The notes under the pieces are model-generated. The model saw only the letters and a program-made list of their open reading frames with translations, searched no databases and was not told the origin of the DNA. Shown here piece by piece: positions 32,211-40,411 of a stretch of 64,000 bases of DNA. Every line of letters begins with the position of its first letter. Position 1 is the stretch's first letter. Made by a program: the position numbers and the translations under genes. The DNA is from Nocardia thailandica NBRC 100428 (GTDB taxonomy: Bacteria; Actinomycetota; Actinomycetes; Mycobacteriales; Mycobacteriaceae): NCBI RefSeq assembly GCF_000308795.1, contig NZ_BAGK01000205.1:1-64000 (forward strand), given 5' to 3'.

Positions 32211-32936
32211 TTACGCGCGCACGCCGATGCTGTAGGCCGCCGCGCGGTCGCGCACGACGCGCATGTAACTGCGGGACTGGTTGTAGGCGTAGAGGGCCTG
32301 CTGCCAGCCGCCCGCCGAGGTGAGGTCGCCGCCGCGCGAGCACAGGTAGCGGGCGGCGGTGAGGGCGGCGTCGTCGATGTTCTGCGGGTCCGCGACCCCG
32401 TCGCCGTTGGCGTCGACGCCCCAGCGCTTCCAGGTCTCGGGGATGAACTGCAGCGGACCGACCGCGCGGTCGAAGGTGTCGTCGCCGTCGAGTCGCCCGC
32501 CGTCGGTGTCGCGGATCTCGGCGTTGCCGCGGGTGCCGTCGAGGGCGACGCCGATGATGCGCGGCCGGACGGTGCCGTCGGCGTCGACGTGGGCGCCGCG
32601 GTGGGTGCCGTGCCCGCTCTCCACGCTGCCGATCCCGGCCAGGGTGGTCCAGCCGATGCCGCACTCGGGTTCGGACCTGGCCAGCACGGCGGCGGCGTAG
32701 CCGTAGGCCTGGAGCGCGGTCGGCTCGATGCCGAGCGCGTCCGCCTGCTGCCCGGCCCAGTCGTGTAACTGGTCCGATGCCCGGCCGGGCGCGTCGACAT
32801 CGATCGCGGGCAGGGGCGCGCCCGCCCCCGGCGGCATGTCACCGGGGATGGCGACCTTGGAGCCGCACCCGGCCAGCAGCGCCGCCACCGCTACCGCGGC
32901 CAGCAGACAGGCAGTCTTCGTAGACACCACAACCAT
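32211..32936 (-). CDS. Lytic transglycosylase lipoprotein (LpqU-like, MltB family)
   Basis: A 241-residue lipoprotein with lipobox LLAGC near residue 24 and a lytic murein transglycosylase domain. The catalytic glutamate lies in IGSVESGHGTHRG. The GPLQFIPETWKRWGVDANGDG segment and the AARYLCSRGGDL ... ALYAYNQSRSYM C terminus are typical of the MltB family. It would cut peptidoglycan glycan strands in the envelope. It corresponds to LpqU (Rv1022), which in M. tuberculosis directly follows mazG. Here an ABC transporter gene ends only 9 bp upstream on the same strand. Alternative GTG starts lie at codons 2-4. Confidence 0.88.
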   Translation of the reverse strand: MVVVSTKTACLLAAVAVAALLAGCGSKVAIPGDMPPGAGAPLPAIDVDAPGRASDQLHDWAGQQADALGIEPTALQAYGYAAAVLARSEPECGIGWTTLAGIGSVESGHGTHRGAHVDADGTVRPRIIGVALDGTRGNAEIRDTDGGRLDGDDTFDRAVGPLQFIPETWKRWGVDANGDGVADPQNIDDAALTAARYLCSRGGDLTSAGGWQQALYAYNQSRSYMRVVRDRAAAYSIGVRA

Positions 32937-32945
32937 GATCCAGAT

Positions 32946-35537
32946 TCACGGCGGATAGTCCACATCGGCGGTGGTCAGGGGCGGCGCAGGGGCACCGCCG
33001 AGCTCCACCCGCCGGTGACACCAGGTGTCGACGACGGCGCTGTCGTGGCTGATGATCAGCAGGGCGGTCCCGCGTTCGGTGCGGAACCGGTCCAGCGCGC
33101 GCAGCACCACCGCGGCGGTGCCGGGGTCCAGCGCGGAGGTCGTCTCGTCGCAGATCAGGACGCGCGGGTCCGCGGCGAGGGCGCGGGCGAGGGCGACCCG
33201 CTGACGCTGCCCGCCGGAGAGTTCGTGCGGGTAGCGGCCGGCCAGCTCGGGCGCCAGATCGACGGTGGCGAGCAGCTCGGCGACCCGCGCCTCCAGCGCG
33301 GCGCGCGGCACCCGTCCGCGCCTGCGCACCGGCCGGGCCAGGGCCCGCCCGACGGTGCGCCGAGGGTTGAGCGCCCCGCGCGGATCCTGGTGCACCAGTT
33401 GCACATCGGCGGGCGCCGGGCGGTCGCCGGCCGATCCCGCCCAGGCGATCGTGCCGTCCGACGGCGGGCGCAGGCCCGCGAGCGTGCGGGCCAGGGTGGT
33501 CTTCCCGGCGCCCGACGGCCCGACCAGCGCCACGGACTCGCCCGGCGACAGGGTCAGATCGAGGCCGTCGACGAGCACCCGTCCGCCCACCGACACACCG
33601 ATCCCCCGCGCGCGCAGCACGCTCGAATCCGCCGTTCCCCCGGCACGATCGGACGACCGGCCGCCGCAGCGGCCCACCGGCGCCGAATGGTCCGGCACGC
33701 TCGAATCCGGCGTCCCCTCGGCAAGATCCAACGACCGGCCGACGCCACCGCACACCGGCGCCGAATGGTCCGGCACGCTCGAATCCGGCGTCCCCCGGGC
33801 ACAGTCGGACGACCGGACGCCGTGACCGCCCGCCGGCGCACGGGGCGCGCTCGCACGCACCCCCTGCGCGGCGGGATCGGACAGCCTGCCGTCCGCGCTG
33901 TCCACCGGCGCCTCGGCGTCGTCCTCGCGCCTCCTCGGCGCGTCCGCGCCGGACATCGGATCCGGCGGCGCGGCGAGGTCGACCACCGCGTGCGCGACGG
34001 CCGCTACGGTCGCCAGGTCGTGGCTGGACAGGACGACGGTGACGCCGTGCGCCTCGGCGAGGTCGGCCAGGCGGCGGGCGATGTCGGTGCGGAGTTCGCC
34101 CTGGAGGCCGGCCAGGGGTTCGTCGAGGACGAGGATGTCGGTGCGGCGCAGCAGGGCCTTGGCGAGCGCGACGCGGCGCTGCTGGCCGCCCGACAGGTGA
34201 CCGCAGCGCCTGCGCAGCAGCGCCGGGTCGAGGCCGAGCGCGGTCAGGGTGTCCGCGCGGTCGGCCTCGGTCGCGCGGGGCGCCGCTTCGGCGAGGACCG
34301 CCCCGACCCGCCGCAGCGGGTTCAGCTCCGAGCCCGGGTCCTGGCCGATGTAGGTGACCCGGTCGCGGCGGAAGGCGCGCAGGGCGTCGGGGTCGAGCGC
34401 GAGGACATCGGTGCCCCGGACGGTCACGGACCCGCCGGTGCGCCGCGCGCCCGGGGGCAGGTGCCCGAGCAGGGCACGCAGCACCGTCGACTTGCCGGAG
34501 CCCGACGGCCCGGTCAGCGCGGTGACCGCGCCCGCCTTCGCCTGGAACGACAGCGGCGCGACGAGGACCGCGCCGGAATCCGCCGCCGCGGAGAAACATT
34601 CGACGCGCACGGGCACGCCGCGATCGTCCGGCGGCTCCGCCGGCGCCGGTGCGACCCGCGCCGCGTGATCCGGCGCGGGGCGAGGGCGACCCGGCCCGGA
34701 CGCCACCGACCGCCGCGCGCCGGCGACGGTGTCGCGCCCGGCCACCACCAGGTTGACCCCCACCGCGATCAGCGCGATGGCGGCGCTGGGCGCCAGGACC
34801 GCCCACGGGTTGAGCAGGAGACCGGAGGCGTTGTCGCGCACCATGCTCGCCCAGTCCACCTCGCCGAGGGCGCCGGGCAGGGAGAGGAACGCCACGGTCG
34901 ACACGAGGTACACGCCGACCACGAACCGCAGGCCGAGCTGTGCCGCGAAGACCGCGCGCAGGTTCGGCAGGACCTCGCGGAAGACCAGGTAGGGCAGGGA
35001 TTCGCCTGCCGCGACGGCGACTTCGACGTAGCCGCCCGCCACCACCGGCGCGGCCGCGGCGGCGAAGATCCGCGCGCAGTACGGGATCCCGAAGATCCAG
35101 GAGACCACGACGAGCCCGGCCGCGCCCGCCTCGGGCCAGGCCGTCAGCACCAGCACCGTGCCGAGCACCGCGGGCACCAGGATCACCAGGTCGCCGAGGG
35201 TCTCGACCACCCGGCCGACCCGGGGCCGCAGCACCGCGACGATCCCCAGCACGGCCGAGAACACCGTCACCGTCGCCGCGACGACCGCGGCGACGAGCAG
35301 TAGGCCCCAGCCGCCGGCCAGCAATCGGCTGAGGACGTCACGGCCGAGGCGGTCGGTGCCCAGCGGCGCGTCCCCGCCGGGCCCGGCGAACGGCATGCCG
35401 ACCGGTGCCTCCAGCGGGTGCGGGGCCAGCGCGGGCCCCACGCAGGCCGCCGCGACCAGCAGGGCGACGAACAGCAGGGCGACGGGGTGACGACCGGTGC
35501 GGCGCGCGAGGACGCCGATCCGCGCCGGGGGCTTCAT
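32946..35537 (-). CDS. Fused ABC importer: DppC-like permease plus two ATPase domains
   Basis: One uninterrupted 863-residue frame combines what are normally three Dpp/Opp proteins. Residues ~1-276 are a DppC-like permease (leader PLGTDRLGRDVLSRLLAG, EAA loop AAGESLPYLVFREVLPN). Residues ~310-540 form ATPase 1 (GPSGSGKST, LSGGQQRR, LVLDEPLAG). A linker of about 90 residues carries three 26-residue repeats. ATPase 2 covers residues ~640-850 (GPSGAGKTT, LSGGQRQR, LICDETTSALD). It starts in an ATGA overlap with the partner permease. It should energise uptake of the ligand captured by the family-5 binding protein upstream, here probably a metal-chelate. Fusion of permease and both ATPases is rare. 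Confidence 0.88.
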   Translation of the reverse strand: MKPPARIGVLARRTGRHPVALLFVALLVAAACVGPALAPHPLEAPVGMPFAGPGGDAPLGTDRLGRDVLSRLLAGGWGLLLVAAVVAATVTVFSAVLGIVAVLRPRVGRVVETLGDLVILVPAVLGTVLVLTAWPEAGAAGLVVVSWIFGIPYCARIFAAAAAPVVAGGYVEVAVAAGESLPYLVFREVLPNLRAVFAAQLGLRFVVGVYLVSTVAFLSLPGALGEVDWASMVRDNASGLLLNPWAVLAPSAAIALIAVGVNLVVAGRDTVAGARRSVASGPGRPRPAPDHAARVAPAPAEPPDDRGVPVRVECFSAAADSGAVLVAPLSFQAKAGAVTALTGPSGSGKSTVLRALLGHLPPGARRTGGSVTVRGTDVLALDPDALRAFRRDRVTYIGQDPGSELNPLRRVGAVLAEAAPRATEADRADTLTALGLDPALLRRRCGHLSGGQQRRVALAKALLRRTDILVLDEPLAGLQGELRTDIARRLADLAEAHGVTVVLSSHDLATVAAVAHAVVDLAAPPDPMSGADAPRRREDDAEAPVDSADGRLSDPAAQGVRASAPRAPAGGHGVRSSDCARGTPDSSVPDHSAPVCGGVGRSLDLAEGTPDSSVPDHSAPVGRCGGRSSDRAGGTADSSVLRARGIGVSVGGRVLVDGLDLTLSPGESVALVGPSGAGKTTLARTLAGLRPPSDGTIAWAGSAGDRPAPADVQLVHQDPRGALNPRRTVGRALARPVRRRGRVPRAALEARVAELLATVDLAPELAGRYPHELSGGQRQRVALARALAADPRVLICDETTSALDPGTAAVVLRALDRFRTERGTALLIISHDSAVVDTWCHRRVELGGAPAPPLTTADVDYPP
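33618..33851 (-). repeat. Three 78-bp tandem repeats inside the ABC linker
   Basis: Units begin at 33618, 33696 and 33774, each exactly 78 bp (26 codons), so the reading frame is kept. Each encodes a variant of GTPDSSVPDHSAPV followed by a Gly/Arg/Ser-rich stretch. The third (N-terminal in the protein) diverges toward its end. The repeat lengthens the flexible linker between the two ATPase domains. Confidence 0.85.
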
Positions 35538-36472
35538 CGCAGCTCCCGCATCGCCCAGGCCCGGGTCGCGTCCGCGATCACGAGCAGCCCCATGATCACC
35601 ACCCCGGTCACCGCGACCACGGCCGCGACCAGCGAGGTGTCCCGGTCGGCCACCGAACCGGCCAGTAGCGCGCCGACTCCCGGGTAGTTGAAGAGCGTCT
35701 CGACCACCAGCGCGCCGCCGAGCAGCATGCCCACCGAGGTGGCGTACCCGGCGAGCACCGTGGGCAGCGCGAACGGGAACATGTGCCGCAGCACCACGAT
35801 CCGGGGCGGCAGGCCGTCGAGCACGGCGGCCTCGACGTGCGGCAGCCGCGCCACGTCGGCCAGCGCCGAGCGCACGATCCGGGTGTTCCAGCCGATCTGG
35901 GGTATGGCCAGCGCCAGGACGGGCAGCACCAGCATCTCCGGGCCCGCGGGCCAGCCGTCGCGCCCGGTCACGGTCACCGCGGGCAGCAGGCCGGTGGCCA
36001 GCGAGAACACCAGGATGAGCAGCGTCCCGACCACGAATTCCGGTATCGCGACCCCGACCACCGTGACCGGTTGCAGCAGGCGCGCGCCCAGCGCGTCCGG
36101 TCGCACCGTCCACCACACGCCGAGCGCGAGCGAGCCGACCACGGTCAGCGCCAGGGCGATGCCGCCGAGCAGCAGCGTGGGCGGCACGGCGTCGGCCAGC
36201 AGCGCGCCGATGGGCCTGCCGCGCGCGGTGGTGCCGAAGTCGCCGGTGAGCACGCCCGAGATCCAGTGCGCGAACTGGAGGGGCAGGGCCCGGTCCAGCC
36301 CGAGTTCGTGCCGCGCGGCCGCGAGCTGCGCCTGCGTCGCGTCGCGCCCGAGCGCGGCCCGCGCCGCGTCGCCCGGCAGCAGGTCGACCGCGACGAACAC
36401 CACGGCGAGCAGGGCGACGAGCAGCGCGACGCGACGCGCCGCCACCCGGATCAGCACGCCGAGCGCGGTCAT
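35534..36472 (-). CDS. ABC transporter permease (DppB-like)
   Basis: A 312-residue membrane protein with six predicted helices, of the DppB/OppB class. Typical features are the N-terminal helix, the LLPGDAARAALG segment, GLDRALPLQFAHWISGVLTGDFG, and the EAA loop with AAVLDGLPPRIVVLRHMFP. Its start overlaps the stop of the binding-protein gene and its stop overlaps the start of the fused permease-ATPase gene (ATGA in both cases). The three are therefore one translationally coupled import operon. Confidence 0.9.
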   Translation of the reverse strand: MTALGVLIRVAARRVALLVALLAVVFVAVDLLPGDAARAALGRDATQAQLAAARHELGLDRALPLQFAHWISGVLTGDFGTTARGRPIGALLADAVPPTLLLGGIALALTVVGSLALGVWWTVRPDALGARLLQPVTVVGVAIPEFVVGTLLILVFSLATGLLPAVTVTGRDGWPAGPEMLVLPVLALAIPQIGWNTRIVRSALADVARLPHVEAAVLDGLPPRIVVLRHMFPFALPTVLAGYATSVGMLLGGALVVETLFNYPGVGALLAGSVADRDTSLVAAVVAVTGVVIMGLLVIADATRAWAMRELR

Positions 36473-37980
36473 GCCAGCCAGGCGCGTTCCAGCTGCACCC
36501 GCCCGAAACCGCCGAGGGTGGGCAGGCCGGACACGCCGGTGCGGGCGACGTCGACCCCGTCGGCCATCCCCCACACCAGGTAGCCGCCGCGCTCGAACTG
36601 GATGCGCTGGACCTCGCGGCAGGCCGCGGCGAGGGCGGTCTCGTCGGTCGCGGCGAGGGCGCGGGCGGTGGCGGCGTCGAACTCCGGGTCGCGGAAGGCG
36701 GTCTCGTTGCGGTTGGAGCCGGAGGTCATGAGCTTGGCGGCCAGGAACAGCACCGAGTCGTTGGTGCCCCAGGACACGGTGTAGAGCGGGGCGGTCAGCC
36801 AGGTGCGGTCGTAGAAGGCGCCCGATTCGGCCACCTGCACCTCGAGCCGCAGGCCGATCTCGCCGAGCTGGGTCGCCAGCACCCGGGCGGACTCGACCTC
36901 GCCCGCGACCTCGGCCTTGGTGACGAGGGCGTGGGTGCGACCGGTGTCGAAGTTCGCCTCGCGCAACAGCGTTCGCGCCCGGTCGACGTCGCGCGCCCGC
37001 GACAGCGCGGTGTCGTAGAGCGGGTCGGCGGTGCCGAGCACGTCGGCGGCGGTCCTGCCGAAGCCGGAGTAGACCTGGTCGACCAGGCGCTGCCGGTCCA
37101 CGCCGAGCCGCACGGCCGCGCGCACCCGGGGGTCGGCGAACGGTCCGTCGGCGGTGCGCATGGCGAGGCCGACCATGGTGTCGTCGGCGCGGCGGATCAC
37201 CCGCAGGTCGCCGCGTGCCGCGGCGGCGCGGCCCGCGATGGCGCCGACGTTGGAGGCCAGGTCGAGCTGACCGCCGAGCACCGCGTTGCTCAGGGCGTCG
37301 GCGCTGCCGAAGGCGGTGATCTCGATGGCGTCGAGCGGGGGCGCGCCGCCGTGCCAGCGTTCGTTGCGCACCAGCCGGGTGGTGTCGCCGCCGGCGGAGT
37401 CGAGCCGGAACGGGCCGCTGCCGACGCTCGCGGTGAAGTCGGTGGTGCCCGCGGGCACGGTGAAGGTCATCAACCGGAGCAGCAGCGGCAGTTGCGTATT
37501 GGGCTCGTCGAGGGTGAACACCACCCGGTTCGCGCCGTCGGCGGCGATGCCCGCCTCGGGCACCGGCATCTTGGACGCGCCGCCCACCGCCCGCAGCCTG
37601 CGCATCGACCAGACCACGTCCTCGGCGGTGACCGGCGCGCCGCTGTGGAAGGCGGCCCCGGGCGCGAGGGTGAAACTCCACCGCCGCTGTGCCGCATCGG
37701 CTTCCCACGCGGTGGCCAGGCGCGGGGCGACGGTCGGGTTCGCGCCGGGCACGGTGAGCGCGTCGTAGAGCAGGGACGCGGCGAGGAAGTCGCTGTCGTT
37801 GGCGAGGTTGGCGTGCGGGTCGACCTCGCGGCGGGCGGCCGCGCCGAGCGCGCCGACGCGCAGTGTGCCGCCGCGCTGTGGCCCGGACGACGGATCGCCG
37901 GTGCCCGCGCAGGCCGCGGCCAGCAGCGCGGCCGAGACGCCGATTCCCGTGTGCAGGAACCGGCGGCGTGTGAATCCCAT
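36469..37980 (-). CDS. Family-5 extracellular solute-binding lipoprotein
   Basis: A 503-residue SBP_bac_5 protein. The N terminus GFTRRRFLHTG is a twin-arginine signal and LLAAACAG a lipobox, so it is a Tat-exported lipoprotein. Family features are LVPxLATAWE-like (VAPRLATAWE), WSFTLAPGAAFHSGAPVTAEDVVWS and the C-terminal half with AAVRLGVDRQRLVDQV. This family binds peptides, nickel chelates and opine-type metallophores (CntA, NikA). An IdeR-like box lies 52 bp upstream and a metallophore-like biosynthetic operon diverges from it, so a metal-chelate ligand is inferred. Confidence 0.9.
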   Translation of the reverse strand: MGFTRRRFLHTGIGVSAALLAAACAGTGDPSSGPQRGGTLRVGALGAAARREVDPHANLANDSDFLAASLLYDALTVPGANPTVAPRLATAWEADAAQRRWSFTLAPGAAFHSGAPVTAEDVVWSMRRLRAVGGASKMPVPEAGIAADGANRVVFTLDEPNTQLPLLLRLMTFTVPAGTTDFTASVGSGPFRLDSAGGDTTRLVRNERWHGGAPPLDAIEITAFGSADALSNAVLGGQLDLASNVGAIAGRAAAARGDLRVIRRADDTMVGLAMRTADGPFADPRVRAAVRLGVDRQRLVDQVYSGFGRTAADVLGTADPLYDTALSRARDVDRARTLLREANFDTGRTHALVTKAEVAGEVESARVLATQLGEIGLRLEVQVAESGAFYDRTWLTAPLYTVSWGTNDSVLFLAAKLMTSGSNRNETAFRDPEFDAATARALAATDETALAAACREVQRIQFERGGYLVWGMADGVDVARTGVSGLPTLGGFGRVQLERAWLA

Positions 37981-38031
37981 GATCTGCCTCCCTGGAACGA
38001 CATGCGCCCACCCCGACCGGGCGCAAACAGG

Positions 38032-38050
38032 CCAGGTGAGGCTAACCTGA
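38032..38050. promoter_or_regulatory. DtxR/IdeR-like iron box of the importer operon
   Basis: CCAGGTGAGGCTAACCTGA matches 15 of 19 positions of the DtxR-family consensus TTAGGTTAGGCTAACCTAA and has the palindromic core AGGT-AG-CT-ACCT. It is 52 bp upstream of the binding-protein start. Confidence 0.75.
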
Positions 38051-38205
38051 ATCGCACTGGCGTGGTTGAGCTTCCTCCCGACCGTCATCGAACCGCAGCC
38101 CCGCGTTCGGCGGCGGGACACGCGGCCGGACCCCGCGATACCGGCGTGATCCGGCCTCGGGTACAACACTCATGCCATAGTTGTTCGCTATTCCCGAATG
38201 TTCGA

Positions 38206-38224
38206 TTAGGTAAGCCTTGCTTAA
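38206..38224. promoter_or_regulatory. DtxR/IdeR-like iron box of the biosynthetic operon
   Basis: TTAGGTAAGCCTTGCTTAA matches 14 of 19 positions of the DtxR-family consensus. It is 77 bp upstream of the oxygenase start, in an AT-rich patch. Together with 38032-38050 it makes both divergent operons of this 321-bp region likely iron-repressed. Confidence 0.72.
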
Positions 38225-38301
38225 TTGATTCGTAGGCACTAGCTTCGCACATCGAGTCACCCCACCTGCCGGATGCCGACCGATGCGAAGAAGGGACAGC
38301 G

Positions 38302-39429
38302 GTGAAAGGCGTTCTCTCCGAACGAAATACGCTTCACCCGCCGAATATCGAGAACCGCGAGCTCAGCGCACACGCCGGCTGGGCCGTGCGCGCCATCGCC
38401 GCGCACATTCGCGACACCTTAGGTGACCTGTGCCATACCGAGGCAGGACTGGCGCACCCCGAGGTCGTCGCCGCGGTGGCCGACTTCGCGCCCGAACTGC
38501 CCGAGTCCGCGCGCCGCGCGGTACGCCCGCCCGGCGGCACCGGCGGCGCCGTCGTCATCCGCGCGCTGCCGGTCCACGACGCGGAATTCGGTCCCACACC
38601 GCAGAATTGGCGCGCCGCCGCGGCGCTGCCGACCCGCGCCTCCCTCGAACTCGACCTGGCGATGCTGCTGCTCGCGCGCGCCGCGGGCGAGCCCTTCGGC
38701 TGGGCCGGGCAGCAGGACGGCAGGCTGGTCAACAACATCGTCCCCGCGGCCGGTCACGAACAGGAGCAGTCCGGGGCCAGCAGTTCGGTGCTGCTGAGCC
38801 CGCACACCGAGGACGCCTTCCACGCCGCCCGGGCGAACCTGCTCCTGCTGGCCTGCCTGCGAAATCCCGACGGCGTCGCCACCACGGTCTCCTCGGTCCG
38901 CGAGGTCGACCTCGACGACGCCGACCGCGCCCTGCTCCGCACCCCGACGCTGCCGATCCTGCCCGACGTCTCCTACGGCGACGGCCACGAGCGCTTCCGC
39001 CCACCGCCGCTGCCCACCCTCTGGGAATCCGAAAACGGCGGCGGCACAACGCTTCGCTACGATCCCGCCTACACCCCGCTCGACGACGCGGAGCCGCCGT
39101 TCCGCCGGGCCTACGCCCGGCTCACCGCGGAGCTCGCGCGGGTGTGCCGGGCGCCCGCCCTGGCGCCGGGCGAGATCCTGCTGGTCGACAACGACGTCGC
39201 GGTGCACGGCCGGGTCCCGTTCCGCGCCCGCTACGACGGCACCGACCGCTGGCTCAAACGCGTCAACATCCGCCTGCCCGAACGACGCAGGCATCCGGCC
39301 GAGGCGACCGAGAATGGGTACGGGCAGCGCGTGGTCGCGCCGTTCCGGACCGGCACCACCCGGCTCACCACCGGGGCAGCAGAGCGGGATACGACCGATG
39401 ACGATCGAGGATCCGTTGAACAACCGTGA
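38302..39429 (+). CDS. Fe(II)/2-oxoglutarate amino acid beta-hydroxylase (VioC/AsnO/clavaminate synthase family)
   Basis: This is a 375-residue oxygenase of the clavaminate synthase-like group. The iron triad is seen as the H-x-E of SPHTEDAFHAARAN and the distal histidine in DNDVAVHGRVPF. The 2-oxoglutarate-binding arginine is in the YDGTDRWLKRVNIR region. This context (HTEDAFH ... LACLRNPDG) is shared with VioC, OrfP and AsnO, which hydroxylate the beta carbon of free amino acids such as arginine or asparagine. As first gene of the operon it probably hydroxylates an amino acid precursor or the intermediate; the hydroxyl could become a metal ligand. GTG start with a GAAGGGA ribosome site. Confidence 0.85.
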   Translation: MKGVLSERNTLHPPNIENRELSAHAGWAVRAIAAHIRDTLGDLCHTEAGLAHPEVVAAVADFAPELPESARRAVRPPGGTGGAVVIRALPVHDAEFGPTPQNWRAAAALPTRASLELDLAMLLLARAAGEPFGWAGQQDGRLVNNIVPAAGHEQEQSGASSSVLLSPHTEDAFHAARANLLLLACLRNPDGVATTVSSVREVDLDDADRALLRTPTLPILPDVSYGDGHERFRPPPLPTLWESENGGGTTLRYDPAYTPLDDAEPPFRRAYARLTAELARVCRAPALAPGEILLVDNDVAVHGRVPFRARYDGTDRWLKRVNIRLPERRRHPAEATENGYGQRVVAPFRTGTTRLTTGAAERDTTDDDRGSVEQP

Positions 39430-40411
39430 CCGTGTGACGCCGCTGCGCGTCCTCTCGCGCAGCGATCTGGCCGAGGTGCCGATCACGCCGGGCGAGGTCG
39501 TCCGGGCCGTCGAGGAGGCCTATCTCGCCTTCGCCGCGGGCGAGTCCGACAACCCGCGCAAGCTCAGCGTCGCCCACCCCGAGGGCTGGTCGGTGTCCTA
39601 CGCCATGCTCGGCCGCGACGGCCGCAGGCGGGTGGTGGCCATGAAGACCTCCTACAAGTTCGACCCGGGCCACGACCGCAGCACCAAGCGGTACTTCACC
39701 ACCATCACCCTCTACGACGACACCACCGGCGCGCCCATCGCCATGATGGACTGCGCCCGGGTCGGCGCCCTGCGCACCCCGGCGGTGTCGGCGCTGCTGG
39801 TGCGCGAGACCATCCGCCGCGGCGCCGAGAGCGCGCTGCTCATCGGCACCGGCACGCAGGGCAGGCACGCGTTGCCGCACCTGCTGGCCGCCAATCCCGG
39901 GCTGCGCAAGCTCGCGGTCTACGGCACGCACGCCGAGGGGCTGGCCGCCGTGCGCGACCAGCTGGCCGTCTGGCACCCGCACGCGCTGCTCGAGGTGGTC
40001 GACGACCCGTACGAGGCGGCGGGCGGCGCCGACGTGGTACTGGCGACCGCGGGTCCCGGCACCGAGGTCGCGCTCGAATCCCGGCATCTGGCACCGGGTT
40101 CGGTGGCGGTGCTGGTCGGCTACGGGCTGGCCCCCTCGGCGCTGGTCGACGCCGACCGGGTGATCGCGACCAGCGCCGAGCAGATGGCGCTGACCGGCAC
40201 CGACATGGCGGGCCCGGACGGGACCCTCCGCTCGGTGGACGCCGAACTCCCCGCGGTGCTCACCCGCCGCAAGCCCGGCCGCCGCACCGACGAGGAGAAG
40301 ATCTTCGTCTACAACAGCGGCCTCGTCCTCACCGACATCGCCGTGGCGCACGCGCTGGCCGAGATCGCGATCGCCCAGGGCCGGGGCACCGAGGTGCCGC
40401 TGTGGGACTGA
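39398..40411 (+). CDS. SbnB-like ornithine cyclodeaminase/mu-crystallin family dehydrogenase
   Basis: A 337-residue NAD-dependent enzyme of the ornithine cyclodeaminase family. It has the Rossmann motif LLIGTGTQGRHALPHL, the MKTSYKFDP and DCARVGALRTPAVSALL substrate segments and a C-terminal NSGLVLTDIAVA. With SbnA-type synthases, SbnB oxidatively cleaves N-(1-amino-1-carboxy-2-ethyl)glutamate to L-2,3-diaminopropionate and 2-oxoglutarate. The SbnA-like gene is two genes downstream. It overlaps the oxygenase gene by 32 bp and the decarboxylase gene by 10 bp. Confidence 0.85.
   Translation: MTIEDPLNNRDRVTPLRVLSRSDLAEVPITPGEVVRAVEEAYLAFAAGESDNPRKLSVAHPEGWSVSYAMLGRDGRRRVVAMKTSYKFDPGHDRSTKRYFTTITLYDDTTGAPIAMMDCARVGALRTPAVSALLVRETIRRGAESALLIGTGTQGRHALPHLLAANPGLRKLAVYGTHAEGLAAVRDQLAVWHPHALLEVVDDPYEAAGGADVVLATAGPGTEVALESRHLAPGSVAVLVGYGLAPSALVDADRVIATSAEQMALTGTDMAGPDGTLRSVDAELPAVLTRRKPGRRTDEEKIFVYNSGLVLTDIAVAHALAEIAIAQGRGTEVPLWD

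Noticed and set aside
33618..33851. CRISPR array
   Set aside because: Repeats are contiguous 78-bp coding units without spacers, in frame within the ABC gene.
38206..38224. Zur box (zinc control) for the metallophore-like locus
   Set aside because: The sequence lacks the actinobacterial Zur pattern TGAnAATnATTnTCA and fits the DtxR/IdeR consensus better.
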